Assembly: GCF_023156505.1 (NCBI RefSeq)
Contig: NZ_JALNMJ010000020.1
Location: 1 to 64,000, forward strand
Direction: 5' to 3'
DNA: 64,000 nucleotides
Origin: Roseibium sediminicola
GTDB taxonomy: Bacteria; Pseudomonadota; Alphaproteobacteria; Rhizobiales; Stappiaceae
In this document: in pieces, positions 16,986-25,965 of the stretch
Layout of the letters: each line of letters begins with the position of its first letter
Numbering within the stretch: position 1 is the first letter of the stretch
Notes under the pieces: generated by a model
Told to the model about the DNA's origin: nothing
The model's input: the letters and a program-made list of their open reading frames with translations, nothing else
The model's database searches: none
Position numbers and translations under genes: made by a program

Positions 16986-17480
16986 TCAACTCGGCCCGCC
17001 AAAAAACGCGAGGGCCCGCCACGAGCTACACCACGACAGGGGACGTCACCCACGAACCGGTTCACCCGCATCTGAGGGCTGGAATGTCGCCTTCGCCTAC
17101 ACGGCTTAACAGACGGAATGCCGATGAAGGCGCTGGATAGGTATGTCAGTGGCTTCGAATGCGAGCGTATATGTAGGCCGCTCGTAGGACGTCATGGGGA
17201 GAACGCAGCCAGACCATGGCATCGGCATCGACTTGCGGAACGCAAGGGAAAAGACTGCGACCGGCAACCTCACCAATACGAAGACGTCCAGCATACGAAC
17301 GAGGGAAGGCATGATGGAATGCCCATGATGCTCTGCATCACAAGGGAGTTGACCCTGATGTCCATCATGTCGGCGGAGTTCCCGTAGTAGTCCGCGGCGG
17401 GGAAAGCCTGCCACATGGCGAAGGGGAACAGTTCAATCTGCTTGGAGTGCAAATTACCTGACCACATGAGGTGAAGACCT

Positions 17481-19007
17481 TTGATAATCAGCGAAATGCA
17501 GCACAAGCTCGCAACATGGGCTAAGGCCGATCCGGACCGGCGGTTCGATCGTTTCCTTCGGCTCATTGCCGATCGGGAATGGCTTGCCGAAGCGGCCCGG
17601 ATTGTTCTGGCATCAAGCGGCGCCCGGACACCGGGCATAGACGGAATAGACAAGCAACGGATGCAGGCCGGGTTGGATCACCATCTGACCGATCTGCGGA
17701 CTGACCTGCTGAAGGGTAGCTATTGCCCGAAGCCGGTCAAGCGGATCTATATCCCGAAAGCCAATGGCAAGCTACGACCGCTGGGTATACCGACCCTGAC
17801 AGACCGCATCGTCCAGCGCGCCATGCTGATGGCCATGGAGCCGATCTGGGAGAGCGACTTCCATCGCCTCTCCTATGGCTTCCGGCCGGAACGCAGCGTG
17901 CATCATGCTGTCCGCACCGTGAAGATCCAGCTTCAGGATGGCGGTGGCACGAAGGGCCGCTGGATCATCGAAGGTGATCTGGCAAGCTACTTTGACACGG
18001 TTCATCACCGGCTGCTTCTTAAATGCGTACGGCGGCGGGTGCGGGACGGACGGTTTGTCGATCTCCTCTGGCGTATTCTCAAGGCAGGTCACATTGATCG
18101 TGGCCTGTTCAGGGCTGCCAGCGAGGGTGTTCCGCAAGGTGGCGTCCTGTCACCGCTCCTGTCCAACATCATGCTCCACGAGTTCGATGTCTGGCTGGAG
18201 GCGAAATACCTGAACCGGAAAGCCCGCAAGGATCGTTGGGCATGGAACTTCGGCATACAGCAGGGACGCCCCATCACGGTTCGGGAGAACCGGCAATGGA
18301 AACCTGCGATAGCCTACTGTCGCTACGCCGATGACTTCGTTGTCATCGTCAAGGGGACGAAGGCTCATGCTATGGAGATACGTGAAGAATGCCGGGCCTT
18401 TCTGGAGGACCGCCTGAAGTTGACGTTGAATATGGAGAAAACCCATATCACGCACGTCGATGACGGGTTCGTCTTTCTGGGGCACCGGATCATTCGCAAG
18501 CGAGGGTCGAACGGACGCATGTCCGTTGTCACGACGATACCCAGGGAAAAGGCCAAGGCGTTTGTCCGCAAACTGACCGAGACCCTTTCCGGCAATCATA
18601 GTGTCAGTACGGTCGATATGATCGCCAGCCTGAACCGCCAGTTGGCGGGATGGGCGGCGTTCTACAAGTTCACCGACTTCAGGGCGTATGTCTTCCGGCG
18701 CATCGACCATGTCGTATTCTGGAAAATGGCGCACTGGCTGGGGCATAAATACCGGAGCCGTATCAAACCCTTGATGCGGAAGTGGTTTAGGCCCCCGGAA
18801 CCGGGCAAGGCGAAAACCTGGCTCGTTTACGGTCGCAATGAACGTGGTGAAGCCATCGGAAAAGACTTGAAACGGCTTGTCTCAAGCCCGAAGGCTCAAT
18901 TCCGTTGGCGCAATCCGGAGGTCAATCCATACATCTTCCGGAGTGAAACCCGCAGCACCGTCACCTCTCGCTATCATGATGTTGCCATGGCCATGGGCCA
19001 AGATTGA
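17481..19007 (+). CDS. ltrA: group II intron reverse transcriptase/maturase
   Basis: This protein of about 508 residues has reverse-transcriptase blocks: GIDGIDKQRMQAGLDHHL, RPLGIPTLTDRIVQRAM, the SYGFRPERSVHHAV block, GVPQGGVLSPLLSNIMLHEFD and the catalytic YCRYADDFVV. The maturase X domain follows (LNRQLAGWAAFYKF). No C-terminal HNH endonuclease cysteines are seen, so it is an endonuclease-minus type. The listed start is a TTG behind GAGGTGAAG, and an ATG at 17496 is the alternative. It lies in intron domain IV. Confidence 0.95.
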   Translation: MIISEMQHKLATWAKADPDRRFDRFLRLIADREWLAEAARIVLASSGARTPGIDGIDKQRMQAGLDHHLTDLRTDLLKGSYCPKPVKRIYIPKANGKLRPLGIPTLTDRIVQRAMLMAMEPIWESDFHRLSYGFRPERSVHHAVRTVKIQLQDGGGTKGRWIIEGDLASYFDTVHHRLLLKCVRRRVRDGRFVDLLWRILKAGHIDRGLFRAASEGVPQGGVLSPLLSNIMLHEFDVWLEAKYLNRKARKDRWAWNFGIQQGRPITVRENRQWKPAIAYCRYADDFVVIVKGTKAHAMEIREECRAFLEDRLKLTLNMEKTHITHVDDGFVFLGHRIIRKRGSNGRMSVVTTIPREKAKAFVRKLTETLSGNHSVSTVDMIASLNRQLAGWAAFYKFTDFRAYVFRRIDHVVFWKMAHWLGHKYRSRIKPLMRKWFRPPEPGKAKTWLVYGRNERGEAIGKDLKRLVSSPKAQFRWRNPEVNPYIFRSETRSTVTSRYHDVAMAMGQD

Positions 19008-19012
19008 ATGGA

Positions 19013-19046
19013 GAGCCGTATGCGCTGAAAGGTGCACGTGCGGTTC
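19013..19046 (+). ncRNA. group II intron domain V
   Basis: This 34-nt hairpin reads GAGCCGTATGCG at its 5' side and GTGCACGTGCGGTTC at its 3' side, with a GAAA-type loop between. It carries the catalytic AGC triad expected of domain V. It starts 5 bases after the maturase stop codon and about 35 bases before the intron end, in the normal position. Confidence 0.9.
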
Positions 19047-19081
19047 GGGGAGGAGAAGCGCTACTGCGCTTCTTACTCCAC

Positions 19082-19551
19082 TCAAGACCCACGAAGGCTG
19101 GCTGTACTTGTGCGTGGTCATCGATCTGTTCTCACGCCGGGTCGTTGGTTGGTCCGCGCAATCTCGCATGACGACGGACCTCGCTTTGCAAGCCTTGCTG
19201 ATGGCCGTCTGGAGGCGAAAGCCAGACGGGAAGGTCACGGTGCATTCAGACCAGGGCTCCCAGTTCACCAGCCGCGAATGGCAAATGTTCCTGCGCCAGC
19301 ACGACCTCGAACCCAGCATGAGCCGACGCGGGAACTGCCATGACAACGCGGTCGCCGAAAGCCTCTTCCAACTGCTGAAACGGGAGCGAATAAGGCGCAG
19401 AACCTATCCGACACGCGACGATGCAAGGCGCGACCTGTTCGAATACATCGAGCTCTTCTACAACCCGAAGCGCAAGCACACGAACAACGGCATGCTGTCG
19501 CCCGTTGACTTCGAAACCAGACAGCTCAAACTGAAACAGGCAGGTGTCTAG
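19082..19551 (+). CDS. IS3 transposase OrfB, exon 2 (IS3-2)
   Basis: This is the remaining 155 codons of orfB: THEGWLYLCVVIDLFSRRVV, VHSDQGSQFTSREWQ with the second catalytic Asp, RGNCHDNAVAESLFQLLKRE with the catalytic Glu, and the final YNPKRKHTNNGMLSPV block. It is in frame with exon 1 after intron removal. On its own it has no start signal. It ends 18 bp before the right terminal repeat. Confidence 0.9.
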
Positions 19552-19569
19552 GAAACTGGGGGCACCTCA

Positions 19570-19790
19570 TTTCGACACATGCGTCAACCCAGACGGCGGT
19601 TGTCAAATCCAGCCCGGTGCGCATGCGGCCACCGCCGCTTGAGTGAAACGTCTAGATCAATGCGTGGGCATTACGTGTCGATGCTTAGCGGCGTAGTCGC
19701 AGCAAAAGTGCGCTACTTTTCACAATTCATGTTGAACGTCAGATGACTTTGACCTTCACGTCATCAACTGTCCTGATACAAGTCGGAACA
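19570..19790. other. 221-bp gene-free stretch
   Basis: No coding frame is evident between the IS3-2 end and the transporter gene. I see no strong hairpin with a T-run that would serve as a terminator for the minus-strand transporter. Confidence 0.4.
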
Positions 19791-20240
19791 CTATGCCACC
19801 CTATAGCTGATCAGGGCTACTCCAACTATCGAGAGCAGAACGCCGAGCACGTTGATAGGTGACAGCGCCTCTTTGAAAAGCAGAAATCCGATACCGAGCA
19901 GTACAATGTTGATTGCAACGCCTGTTACAACGTTGCCAACACTCAGATCCCAACCGCTGCGGTACATCAGGAGAAATCCCAGTTCCATGCAAACAACCGC
20001 ACAAGCGACCCCAAATTGGGTCCAGTTGACCATGCGAATGTTGTCCGCGATAGCACTGCGGTCGACAAAAAACGGAAATATCAAAGCGGAAATGATCATA
20101 ACGAACACGTAAATCGCTATTACCGAGATGATCGGATCAATCGTCGCAGGAATCATTTTGATGAAGTTATGGTACCCAATCGTACCGACGACCGCCAATG
20201 CGGCTGATCCAATGAATAGGAAGTTTTCGTTGCTACCCAT
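19791..20240 (-). CDS. small DMT/EamA-like membrane protein
   Basis: This encodes about 149 residues from the ATG at 20240, immediately before the first hydrophobic segment. There are four to five membrane helices (LFIGSAALAVVGTIGY, ISVIAIYVFVMIISALIF, FGVACAVVCMELGFLLMY and two at the C-terminus ending GVLLSIVGVALIS). It resembles a half-size drug/metabolite transporter or SMR-like protein that would dimerise in the inner membrane. A divergent LysR gene starts 294 bp away and may control it. The substrate is unknown. Confidence 0.72.
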   Translation of the reverse strand: MGSNENFLFIGSAALAVVGTIGYHNFIKMIPATIDPIISVIAIYVFVMIISALIFPFFVDRSAIADNIRMVNWTQFGVACAVVCMELGFLLMYRSGWDLSVGNVVTGVAINIVLLGIGFLLFKEALSPINVLGVLLSIVGVALISYRVA

Positions 20241-20534
20241 GATATTCGAGTTCCCTTTTTCTGAACCAGGTGGTTTCATGAAGTCTCTGATCCATGTATT
20301 CGCCCACCAAATGTGGATGATCAGCTTGCGATCGAGCCAAAATTCGCCCGTCAAGATCGCCAAATCGCGCTGCCGGAACACTCACTACGGTTCACGATGG
20401 GTGGTTGGTCTGAAGAAATTCGACAATACTAAAATCTTTACAGAACTGGTAATTTTTTGTTACAATGCACCGACCCGCTAGACGCGTAACCAACTAATTT
20501 AATTGAATTTCTGTCCACTGGATTTGAGTGCCAT

Positions 20535-21464
20535 ATGACAAGACGACTGCCGCCACTAAATTCGCTTCGGGCATTTGAAGCTGCCGGTCGTCACCAGCAT
20601 TTCACCAAAGCCGGGCATGAATTGTCGGTGTCCCACGTTGCGATCAGCAGGCACGTCAAGGAATTGGAGCACTGGCTGGGATTCAAATTGTTCAGGCGCA
20701 CAGGCCGCGGGGTCGTCCTGACCGATCAGGGATCAGACTATCTCGCCAGTTTATCTTCTGTGTTTGATGAACTTCTGGCCGCGACGAAATCGGTTGTGGA
20801 GGCGACACAGGACGATGTTTTGAGGGTCACATCTGATCCCGCATTGGCATTCCAGTGGCTCATTAAGAGACTTCGAAAGTTCTCCGATATTTATCCTGCA
20901 ATACAGGTGTCCGTTGATCCGAATGAGGACATCGTGGACTTCATTGAATCTGATTTCGATGTCGGCATTCGCTTCGGTTCGGGTGTCTGGGAAGGTGTGG
21001 AGGCTATTGAAATCCACAGACCCAACCTGTTTCCAGTTTGTTCGCCGGAATATCTGGCCGGCCGCAAGTCTGTGGACCTCGCCGGCATGGCAGCTGCTCA
21101 CTTGTTGCACGATGATTCTTTTTCCATGTGGCGCGATTGGCTAAAAGCTGTGGGTGTGCGACGAAAACGCGGCGCCAGCGAAGCAACCTTTGAAAAATTC
21201 CTTGCATTGGCGGCGGCTGAATCTGGATTGGGGTTCGCGCTCGGGGATGAATTGCTCTGCATTGAGGCATTAAAACGAGGAGCTTTGGTACGACCTCTGG
21301 AGCGGTCAGTTTCCAGTAACAAAAGCTACTACCTCGTCTTCCCCGAGCAGTTGGGGTACTACGAGGCGGTGCAAAATTTTGCGGCATGGCTATCTACCGA
21401 GGTCGAGAACTCGATTTCAGAATTTCTGTCGCTGGGGGTGACGATAGAGAAACAAACCAGCTAG
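20535..21464 (+). CDS. LysR-family regulator, GcvA-like
   Basis: This 309-residue protein has the N-terminal winged helix of the GcvA/AmpR subgroup (PPLNSLRAFEAAGRHQHFTK, then AGHELSVSHVAISRHVKELE, then LFRRTGRGVVLTD). A LysR effector-binding domain with two alpha/beta lobes starts at about residue 95. It is divergent from the small membrane transporter at 19791. Normal size with no breaks. Confidence 0.92.
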   Translation: MTRRLPPLNSLRAFEAAGRHQHFTKAGHELSVSHVAISRHVKELEHWLGFKLFRRTGRGVVLTDQGSDYLASLSSVFDELLAATKSVVEATQDDVLRVTSDPALAFQWLIKRLRKFSDIYPAIQVSVDPNEDIVDFIESDFDVGIRFGSGVWEGVEAIEIHRPNLFPVCSPEYLAGRKSVDLAGMAAAHLLHDDSFSMWRDWLKAVGVRRKRGASEATFEKFLALAAAESGLGFALGDELLCIEALKRGALVRPLERSVSSNKSYYLVFPEQLGYYEAVQNFAAWLSTEVENSISEFLSLGVTIEKQTS

Positions 21465-21563
21465 GGCCTGAAATGTCCGCGATGTTGCCGTTGGCACCAC
21501 ATCTGCCATTGGCCAAGGCTGGTTTCGAACCCCCACTAACTGACGCTGCACACCGCGCAAATA

Positions 21564-22475
21564 TCAGTTTCCGGGATGCTTTTTCGATCTGTCTTTCAAG
21601 AACTCAACAAGCACTTTGAGGCATTCAACCCTTTTGTTCTGCATCGGGTAATAAATGTAGAACGGTGAAAGGTCCTTTGCGTAGGGTTCGAGAACCGTCT
21701 GCAATTCGCCTGTCTTCAGGTAATCTTTCATTGCCGCCTTCATGGACCAGCCGACACCGTGCCCGTCACGCGCCGCCTCGATGACACCCGCTGCTGAATC
21801 AAAGATCAGACGTGCAGGCGGGTCGATCAGCTTGTCCTGACCGTCTTGCGTCACCCACCATTGGTGCATGGTGCTGGATGTGAGGTGTCTGTGCCGGATA
21901 CATTGGTGGTGCAAAAGGTCGCGCGGACATTTGGGGACACCGTGGACCTTAAGGTAATTGGGGGCTGCAAAGAAGGCCGACTTGACGGTCGGAGTGATAC
22001 GGACAGCGATCATATCGGGCGACAGCACATCCCCCATGCGGATGCCGCCATGGAAACCGTCTCGAACGATGTCCACAAGTTCCTCATTCCACGACAGGTC
22101 CAGATTGATGCCAGGATTTTCGGCAAGGAATTCCTTAAGGGCGGGCGCGAGGGCTCCGATATAGGCCCCGCGCGACAAACTCAAGCGCAGAGTCCCGGTG
22201 GTGGATTGTGCCATCTCCCTTGTTTTCTTGATCGCATAGATCAGGTCGCGGTGTGCGGGGGCGGCGGCTTCGAATAGGACTTTCCCGGCATCGGTAAGCG
22301 CAACGCTGCGGGTTGTTCGGAAAAACAGCTCGATCCCCAGCCTCTCTTCCAGGGATTTCAATTGCAGGGTTACGGCAGATGCGCCCACACCGAGCGCGTC
22401 TGCGGCCGCGCGCATCGACCCTTCGCGAACGATGGTCAGAAAAACTTCGATGCCATATGTGGGCAGGCGCTGCAT
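21564..22475 (-). CDS. LysR-family regulator divergent from an EamA exporter
   Basis: This 303-residue protein has the LysR helix-turn-helix VREGSMRAAADALGVGASAV, then TLQLKSLEERLGIELFFRTTRS, followed by a substrate-binding domain with LRLSLSRGAYIGALAPALKE and GFHGGIRMGD. It is transcribed away from the full-length EamA gene at 22567 with a 91-bp AT-rich intergenic region, the usual arrangement in which the regulator binds the shared promoter and controls the transporter. Confidence 0.92.
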   Translation of the reverse strand: MQRLPTYGIEVFLTIVREGSMRAAADALGVGASAVTLQLKSLEERLGIELFFRTTRSVALTDAGKVLFEAAAPAHRDLIYAIKKTREMAQSTTGTLRLSLSRGAYIGALAPALKEFLAENPGINLDLSWNEELVDIVRDGFHGGIRMGDVLSPDMIAVRITPTVKSAFFAAPNYLKVHGVPKCPRDLLHHQCIRHRHLTSSTMHQWWVTQDGQDKLIDPPARLIFDSAAGVIEAARDGHGVGWSMKAAMKDYLKTGELQTVLEPYAKDLSPFYIYYPMQNKRVECLKVLVEFLKDRSKKHPGN

Positions 22476-22566
22476 TATTCATAAGTACTAAATAGTGGGT
22501 TTATAGTGCAAGGCATATTCAAACTAACACGTTCATTGTATGCCATGAAAATCAGGAAATTGGGAT

Positions 22567-23532
22567 GTGGAGACTGATGTGGGCGACAGTGCGATAGCCC
22601 GGCCGGAAAACATCATGCGCGGTGTGGCGCTGATCATTGCGGCGGCCCTTACGATCTCGCTTCAGGATGTCGTGTTCAAGATCTTCAGCAGCGAACTTTC
22701 CTTGTGGCAGATATTCGCGCTGCGCGGCATCCTTGCGATACCGTTGCTCATGGTGGTGCTATGGATGCGGGGGGCGCACCGCGGCGTCGTACACATGGCT
22801 TTGCAAAAATGGCCACTGTTGCGCGCGGTGTTCATCACAACCACGTTTCTGGCTTTCTATGCCGCAATCCCGTTCCTAAGCCTATCAACTGTCGGTGCCG
22901 CGAACTATATCGCGCCGATCTTTGTGGCACTGCTGTCGGCCTATGCCATCAGGGAACCCGTCGGTCTGCTCGGCTGGCTTGGGGTCTTGCTTGGCTTTGC
23001 GGGTGTTGTTGTTCTGTTGCGACCGGGAACCGATGCGTTCTCCCTGTGGTCAATATTGCCGATCATCGGGGCCGCTTTCTATGCTCTGGCGCATATCACA
23101 ACGCGGGTGAAATGTCAGGATACACCGCTGCCCGCAATATCTCTCGCGCAGAATATCGTCATGATGTCAGCGGGGGTGCTTGTCAGTATCTTGCTGATCT
23201 GGGCGCCGTCTGATGCTGAATTTGTCCGCGACTATCCTTACATCTTTGGTATATGGTCGGATGTCGCTTTGATGGATGGTCTGATCCTTGTGATCCTTGC
23301 GGGGTTTACAATTCTGATCAGCGTTCTGCTCGCGGCAGCCTACCAAGCCGCGCCGCCTGCGATTATTTCCACATTCGAATATAGTTATCTTGTGTTCGTC
23401 GCCATCTGGGACACTCTGTTTTTCGGGATAACACCGACCTTCACTTCAGTCACCGGCATGGCCCTGATCGTAATTGCGGGTCTACTGGTCTTGCGCCGTG
23501 GCAAAGCCAAGGCAGCAAAATTTCGTCGATAG
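22567..23532 (+). CDS. DMT-superfamily EamA transporter, full length
   Basis: This encodes about 321 residues with ten membrane helices in two EamA repeats. The first repeat opens IMRGVALIIAAALTISLQDV and has the conserved LRGILAIPLLM and TTFLAFYAAIPFL segments. The second opens LPIIGAAFYALAHITTR and closes with FTSVTGMALIVIAGLLVL. The listed start is a GTG, and further starts lie a few codons in. It should be an inner-membrane exporter of small metabolites and is likely controlled by the divergent LysR. Confidence 0.9.
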   Translation: METDVGDSAIARPENIMRGVALIIAAALTISLQDVVFKIFSSELSLWQIFALRGILAIPLLMVVLWMRGAHRGVVHMALQKWPLLRAVFITTTFLAFYAAIPFLSLSTVGAANYIAPIFVALLSAYAIREPVGLLGWLGVLLGFAGVVVLLRPGTDAFSLWSILPIIGAAFYALAHITTRVKCQDTPLPAISLAQNIVMMSAGVLVSILLIWAPSDAEFVRDYPYIFGIWSDVALMDGLILVILAGFTILISVLLAAAYQAAPPAIISTFEYSYLVFVAIWDTLFFGITPTFTSVTGMALIVIAGLLVLRRGKAKAAKFRR

Positions 23533-23719
23533 ACGCGATGAACCATGAGGCAGAGATCGCCGCGATCGCGGCAAAAGGCAACTTCGTCCGCTAAGTAGAC
23601 CCTCAGCCACGGCGCGGCGAGCGGCCTCGTCTATGAGCCAGGGTTCACCAATGCATTACGCTGCACGATTGTCCGCATTCGGGTATCGAACAATGCAAGC
23701 CTCGAAAGTATGAAGTAAC
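23533..23719. other. 187-bp intergenic stretch
   Basis: Nothing coding is recognisable between the EamA stop and the TetR pseudogene 3' end. No strong terminator hairpin stands out. Confidence 0.35.
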
Positions 23720-24246
23720 TTAGGCCGTGCGCGCTAGGTTCATTGCGGCCTGGATGCATGCCGCCCGAAGATTGTCAGCGAAGGTTCGATCAACTGATCC
23801 CCGTGCGATGACCATCCCACCTACACACAATGCAAGGCTCGCCAAAGCCTGCTCTCTCGAATACTTGCCTCTGAGGGGTGATTCCAGAGTATCAGCGATT
23901 GATTTCGCGACTTCTGTGTATGCCTGCTTCAACTCATCTGACCCTCGTGCGACGTCTTCAGGGAATGCGATAGGGGGCATGTGGCGTCTAAGTTGTCGAG
24001 GTGAAAGTCTGCCAGATAAGCCCGCACCATATCTTCAAACAAATCCAGATTTGGACCTTCGCTCCATCGAGATGACAACACTCCCACTTTCCCGGCGCGC
24101 ACTACCTCGACAAAAAGTTCCGCCTTGCTCGAGAAATGCGCGTAAAAGCCGCCTCTTGTCAGCCCGGCTTCCTGCATCAGTCGATCGATGGTCACGTTTG
24201 TATAGCCGAGCTCATTGAACACACGAAGAGCTGGCTCGGGAAATTT
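23720..24246 (-). pseudogene. TetR-family regulator, frameshifted and 5'-truncated
   Basis: The upstream frame (24222 to about 23985) keeps a TetR HTH without its first helix: RVFNELGYTNVTIDRLMQEA, then GLTRGGFYAHFSSKAELFVEV. The downstream frame (to 23720) gives the C-terminal ligand domain (DVARGSDELKQAYTEVAKSI). They join at a run of five C's (minus strand, 23974-23978), where one base is gained or lost. The 5' end stops at the IS3-3 insertion near 24247, with an in-frame stop just upstream. The gene is inactivated twice. Confidence 0.85.
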
Positions 24247-24310
24247 TCACAGCTGGGATAAGTGGAATTTCTGCCTGACTTTGGCTTAGATGCCGGAAAC
24301 AGGAGAGACG

Positions 24311-24622
24311 ATGACGAGACGACCGCGCCGGAACCACAGCCCGGCTTTCAAGGCGAAAGTTGCGCTTGCCGCGATCAAAGGCGAGCAGACACTGGTGGAA
24401 CTGTCCCAGCAGTTCGACGTGCACGCGAACCAGATCAAGCAGTGGAAAGACCAGCTTCTTGAGGGAGCGACAGGCGTTTTCGGCGATGAATCGAAGGCGG
24501 TACCGGCAGGGCCGACCGTCGATGTCAAAACGCTGCATGCCAAGATCGGGGAGCTGACGCTGGAGAATGATTTTTTAGCCGGAGCGCTCGGCAAGGCGGG
24601 ATTGCTGAGCGGAAAGAAATGA
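24311..24622 (+). CDS. IS3 transposase OrfA (IS3-3)
   Basis: This encodes about 103 residues from the ATG at 24311, with AGGAG just upstream. HTH_Tnp_1 domain: RRNHSPAFKAKVALAAIKGE, then TLVELSQQFDVHANQIKQWK, and a coiled C-terminus with VDVKTLHAKIGELTLENDFL. It overlaps orfB by four bases (ATGA). Confidence 0.92.
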   Translation: MTRRPRRNHSPAFKAKVALAAIKGEQTLVELSQQFDVHANQIKQWKDQLLEGATGVFGDESKAVPAGPTVDVKTLHAKIGELTLENDFLAGALGKAGLLSGKK

Positions 24623-25449
24623 TCGACCGCGAGCATAAGCTATCCGTTGTGCGCCAGGCAAAGCTTCTCGGCTTCAGCCGTGGCAGTGTCTATTATCTGC
24701 CTCGTCCGGTGTCTGAGAGCGATCTGGCTCTGATGCGCCGGATCGACGAACTGCATCTCAACTACCCGTTCGCGGGAAGCCGGATGTTGCAAGGGCTCTT
24801 GAATGGAGAAGGGCTGCGTGTCGGGCGGCTTCACGTCGCCACGCTGATGAAGAAGATGGGCATCGAGGCGATCTATCGCCGCCCGAACACCTCGAAACCA
24901 GCGCCAGGTCACAAAATCTATCCCTATCTCCTGCGAAAGCTGGCGGTCACCCGGCCCAACCAGGTGTGGGCAATGGACATAACCTACGTTCCGATGGCTC
25001 GCGGTTTTGTCTACCTCTGTGCCGTTGTGGACTGGTTCAGCCGGAGGGTTCTGTCGTGGCGGCTGTCGATCACTATGGAGGCAGCCTTCTGCATCGAGGC
25101 AGTCGAGGAGGCGCTGGCTCGCTATGGCAAGCCAGAAATATTCAACACTGACCAAGGTTCGCAGTTCACTTCCATCGACTTTACGGCGGTGCTGAAGAAA
25201 GCTGAGATCGCCATCTCGATGGACGGCAAGGGCGCTTGGCGGGACAATGTCTTCGTCGAGCGGCTTTGGCGGTCTATCAAATACGAGGAAGTCTACCTCC
25301 ACGCTTACAAGACCGTGTCCGAGGCCCGCGCTGGCATCGGCCGCTATCTGACCTTTTACAACACACGACGCCCACATTCATCCCTTGACCGGCAGACGCC
25401 GGATCAGGCCTACTTCAACGCGCTGACGCCGATGATGGCGGCGGCATAA
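24619..25449 (+). CDS. IS3 transposase OrfB (IS3-3)
   Basis: This 276-residue protein opens with HTH_21 (LGFSRGSVYYLPRPVSESDL, then YPFAGSRMLQGLL) and has the rve core with acids in WAMDITYVPM, FNTDQGSQFTS and WRDNVFVERLWRSIKYE, closing with YNTRRPHSSLDRQTP. Complete and intact, so this copy could be active. Confidence 0.94.
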   Translation: MIDREHKLSVVRQAKLLGFSRGSVYYLPRPVSESDLALMRRIDELHLNYPFAGSRMLQGLLNGEGLRVGRLHVATLMKKMGIEAIYRRPNTSKPAPGHKIYPYLLRKLAVTRPNQVWAMDITYVPMARGFVYLCAVVDWFSRRVLSWRLSITMEAAFCIEAVEEALARYGKPEIFNTDQGSQFTSIDFTAVLKKAEIAISMDGKGAWRDNVFVERLWRSIKYEEVYLHAYKTVSEARAGIGRYLTFYNTRRPHSSLDRQTPDQAYFNALTPMMAAA

Positions 25450-25490
25450 TCCAGGCGGAAATCCACTTAGCAAACGCCCTGAACTGTTCA

Positions 25491-25965
25491 GACAAACCGA
25501 GCCACCTCTAACTGCGGAATCGGAAAAACAGCTCCTCGGATACCAAGAGGAGTTCTTAAGGAAGCGTCGTGTTAGGAGCCAGCAGCGGTCGGAGCTTATC
25601 AATTCTGGTAATGATATAACATAACGCATAATTGTAATTATGGAATATTTTTGACTATTTGGTCAATTTCCTACTGCTGGATTGGCTCGCCAAACGGGAC
25701 GACAGGGCCGTGAACGGCCAGGCCCCCCCAAAAACCTAACTACACAAGCCGCCGTTCGCTCTTCGACGCTTTCGGCCCAAACCTGTCTTCCATGCATTGC
25801 TTGAATGCTACAGGGCAGCTTTCTCATATCTGCCGTTCGTTATCTTGCAGCAACCTCTGCTCGGGCCACCGCAGGCAACATCCGGCGTCAATGTCGCATA
25901 AGAGAGATCAGAACTCCGGCCGGCATGCTAACTTGCGGGGGCAAGACCTATTTGAATGGCCCAAA
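25491..25965. other. gene-poor stretch with a possible 3' coding remnant
   Basis: One plus-strand frame runs from the IS3-3 edge to a TAA near 25620. It includes LLGYQEEFLRKRRV and could be the tail of a gene cut by IS3-3, with no recognised family. After it lies AT-rich DNA (25620-25670) and a run of seven C's near 25728. No complete gene is visible before the EamA start at 25966. Confidence 0.35.

Larger units (their letters stand above)
12834..17050 (+). mobile_element. IS256-family element, interrupted by IS66-B
   Basis: Inverted ends are GGTGACGTCCCCGGACGTGG at 12834 and, on the other strand, GGTGACGTCCCCTGTCGTGG ending at 17050. The 8-bp duplication cacgaacc occurs at 12826-12833 and 17051-17058. 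Removing IS66-B and its duplication leaves 1364 bp, normal for this family. It inserted in the 5' part of the intron RNA (domain I), upstream of the maturase gene. Confidence 0.93.
12605..19081 (+). mobile_element. group II intron, itself interrupted by IS256
   Basis: The 5' boundary begins GTGCG, the group II consensus. The 3' side has a clear domain V (19013-19046) and ends ...CCAC. Excision rejoins the IS3 OrfB reading frame exactly (ACC TAC A + TC AAG ACC CAC). Without the inserted IS256 and its 8-bp duplication the intron is about 2.25 kb, usual for an intron with a maturase gene. It lies sense to orfB, as a splicing intron must. Confidence 0.9.
11865..19569 (+). mobile_element. IS3-family element IS3-2, host of a four-level nest
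   Basis: Terminal repeats are TGAGGTGCCCCTAGA at 11865 and, inverted, TGAGGTGCCCCCAGT ending at 19569. Removing the group II intron (12605-19081) leaves 1228 bp, the normal size for an IS3-group element, and restores one continuous orfB. No 3-bp target duplication is obvious at the flanks (aat versus ttt). Confidence 0.9.
24250..25490 (+). mobile_element. IS3-family element IS3-3
   Basis: Sub-terminal inverted repeats are TAAGTGGAATTTCTGCCTG near 24259 and, inverted, TAAGTGGATTTCCGCCTG near 25470. The exact outer ends are not resolved because similarity fades beyond these blocks, so boundaries are approximate. It contains intact orfA and orfB and has removed the 5' end of a TetR gene. Confidence 0.75.
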
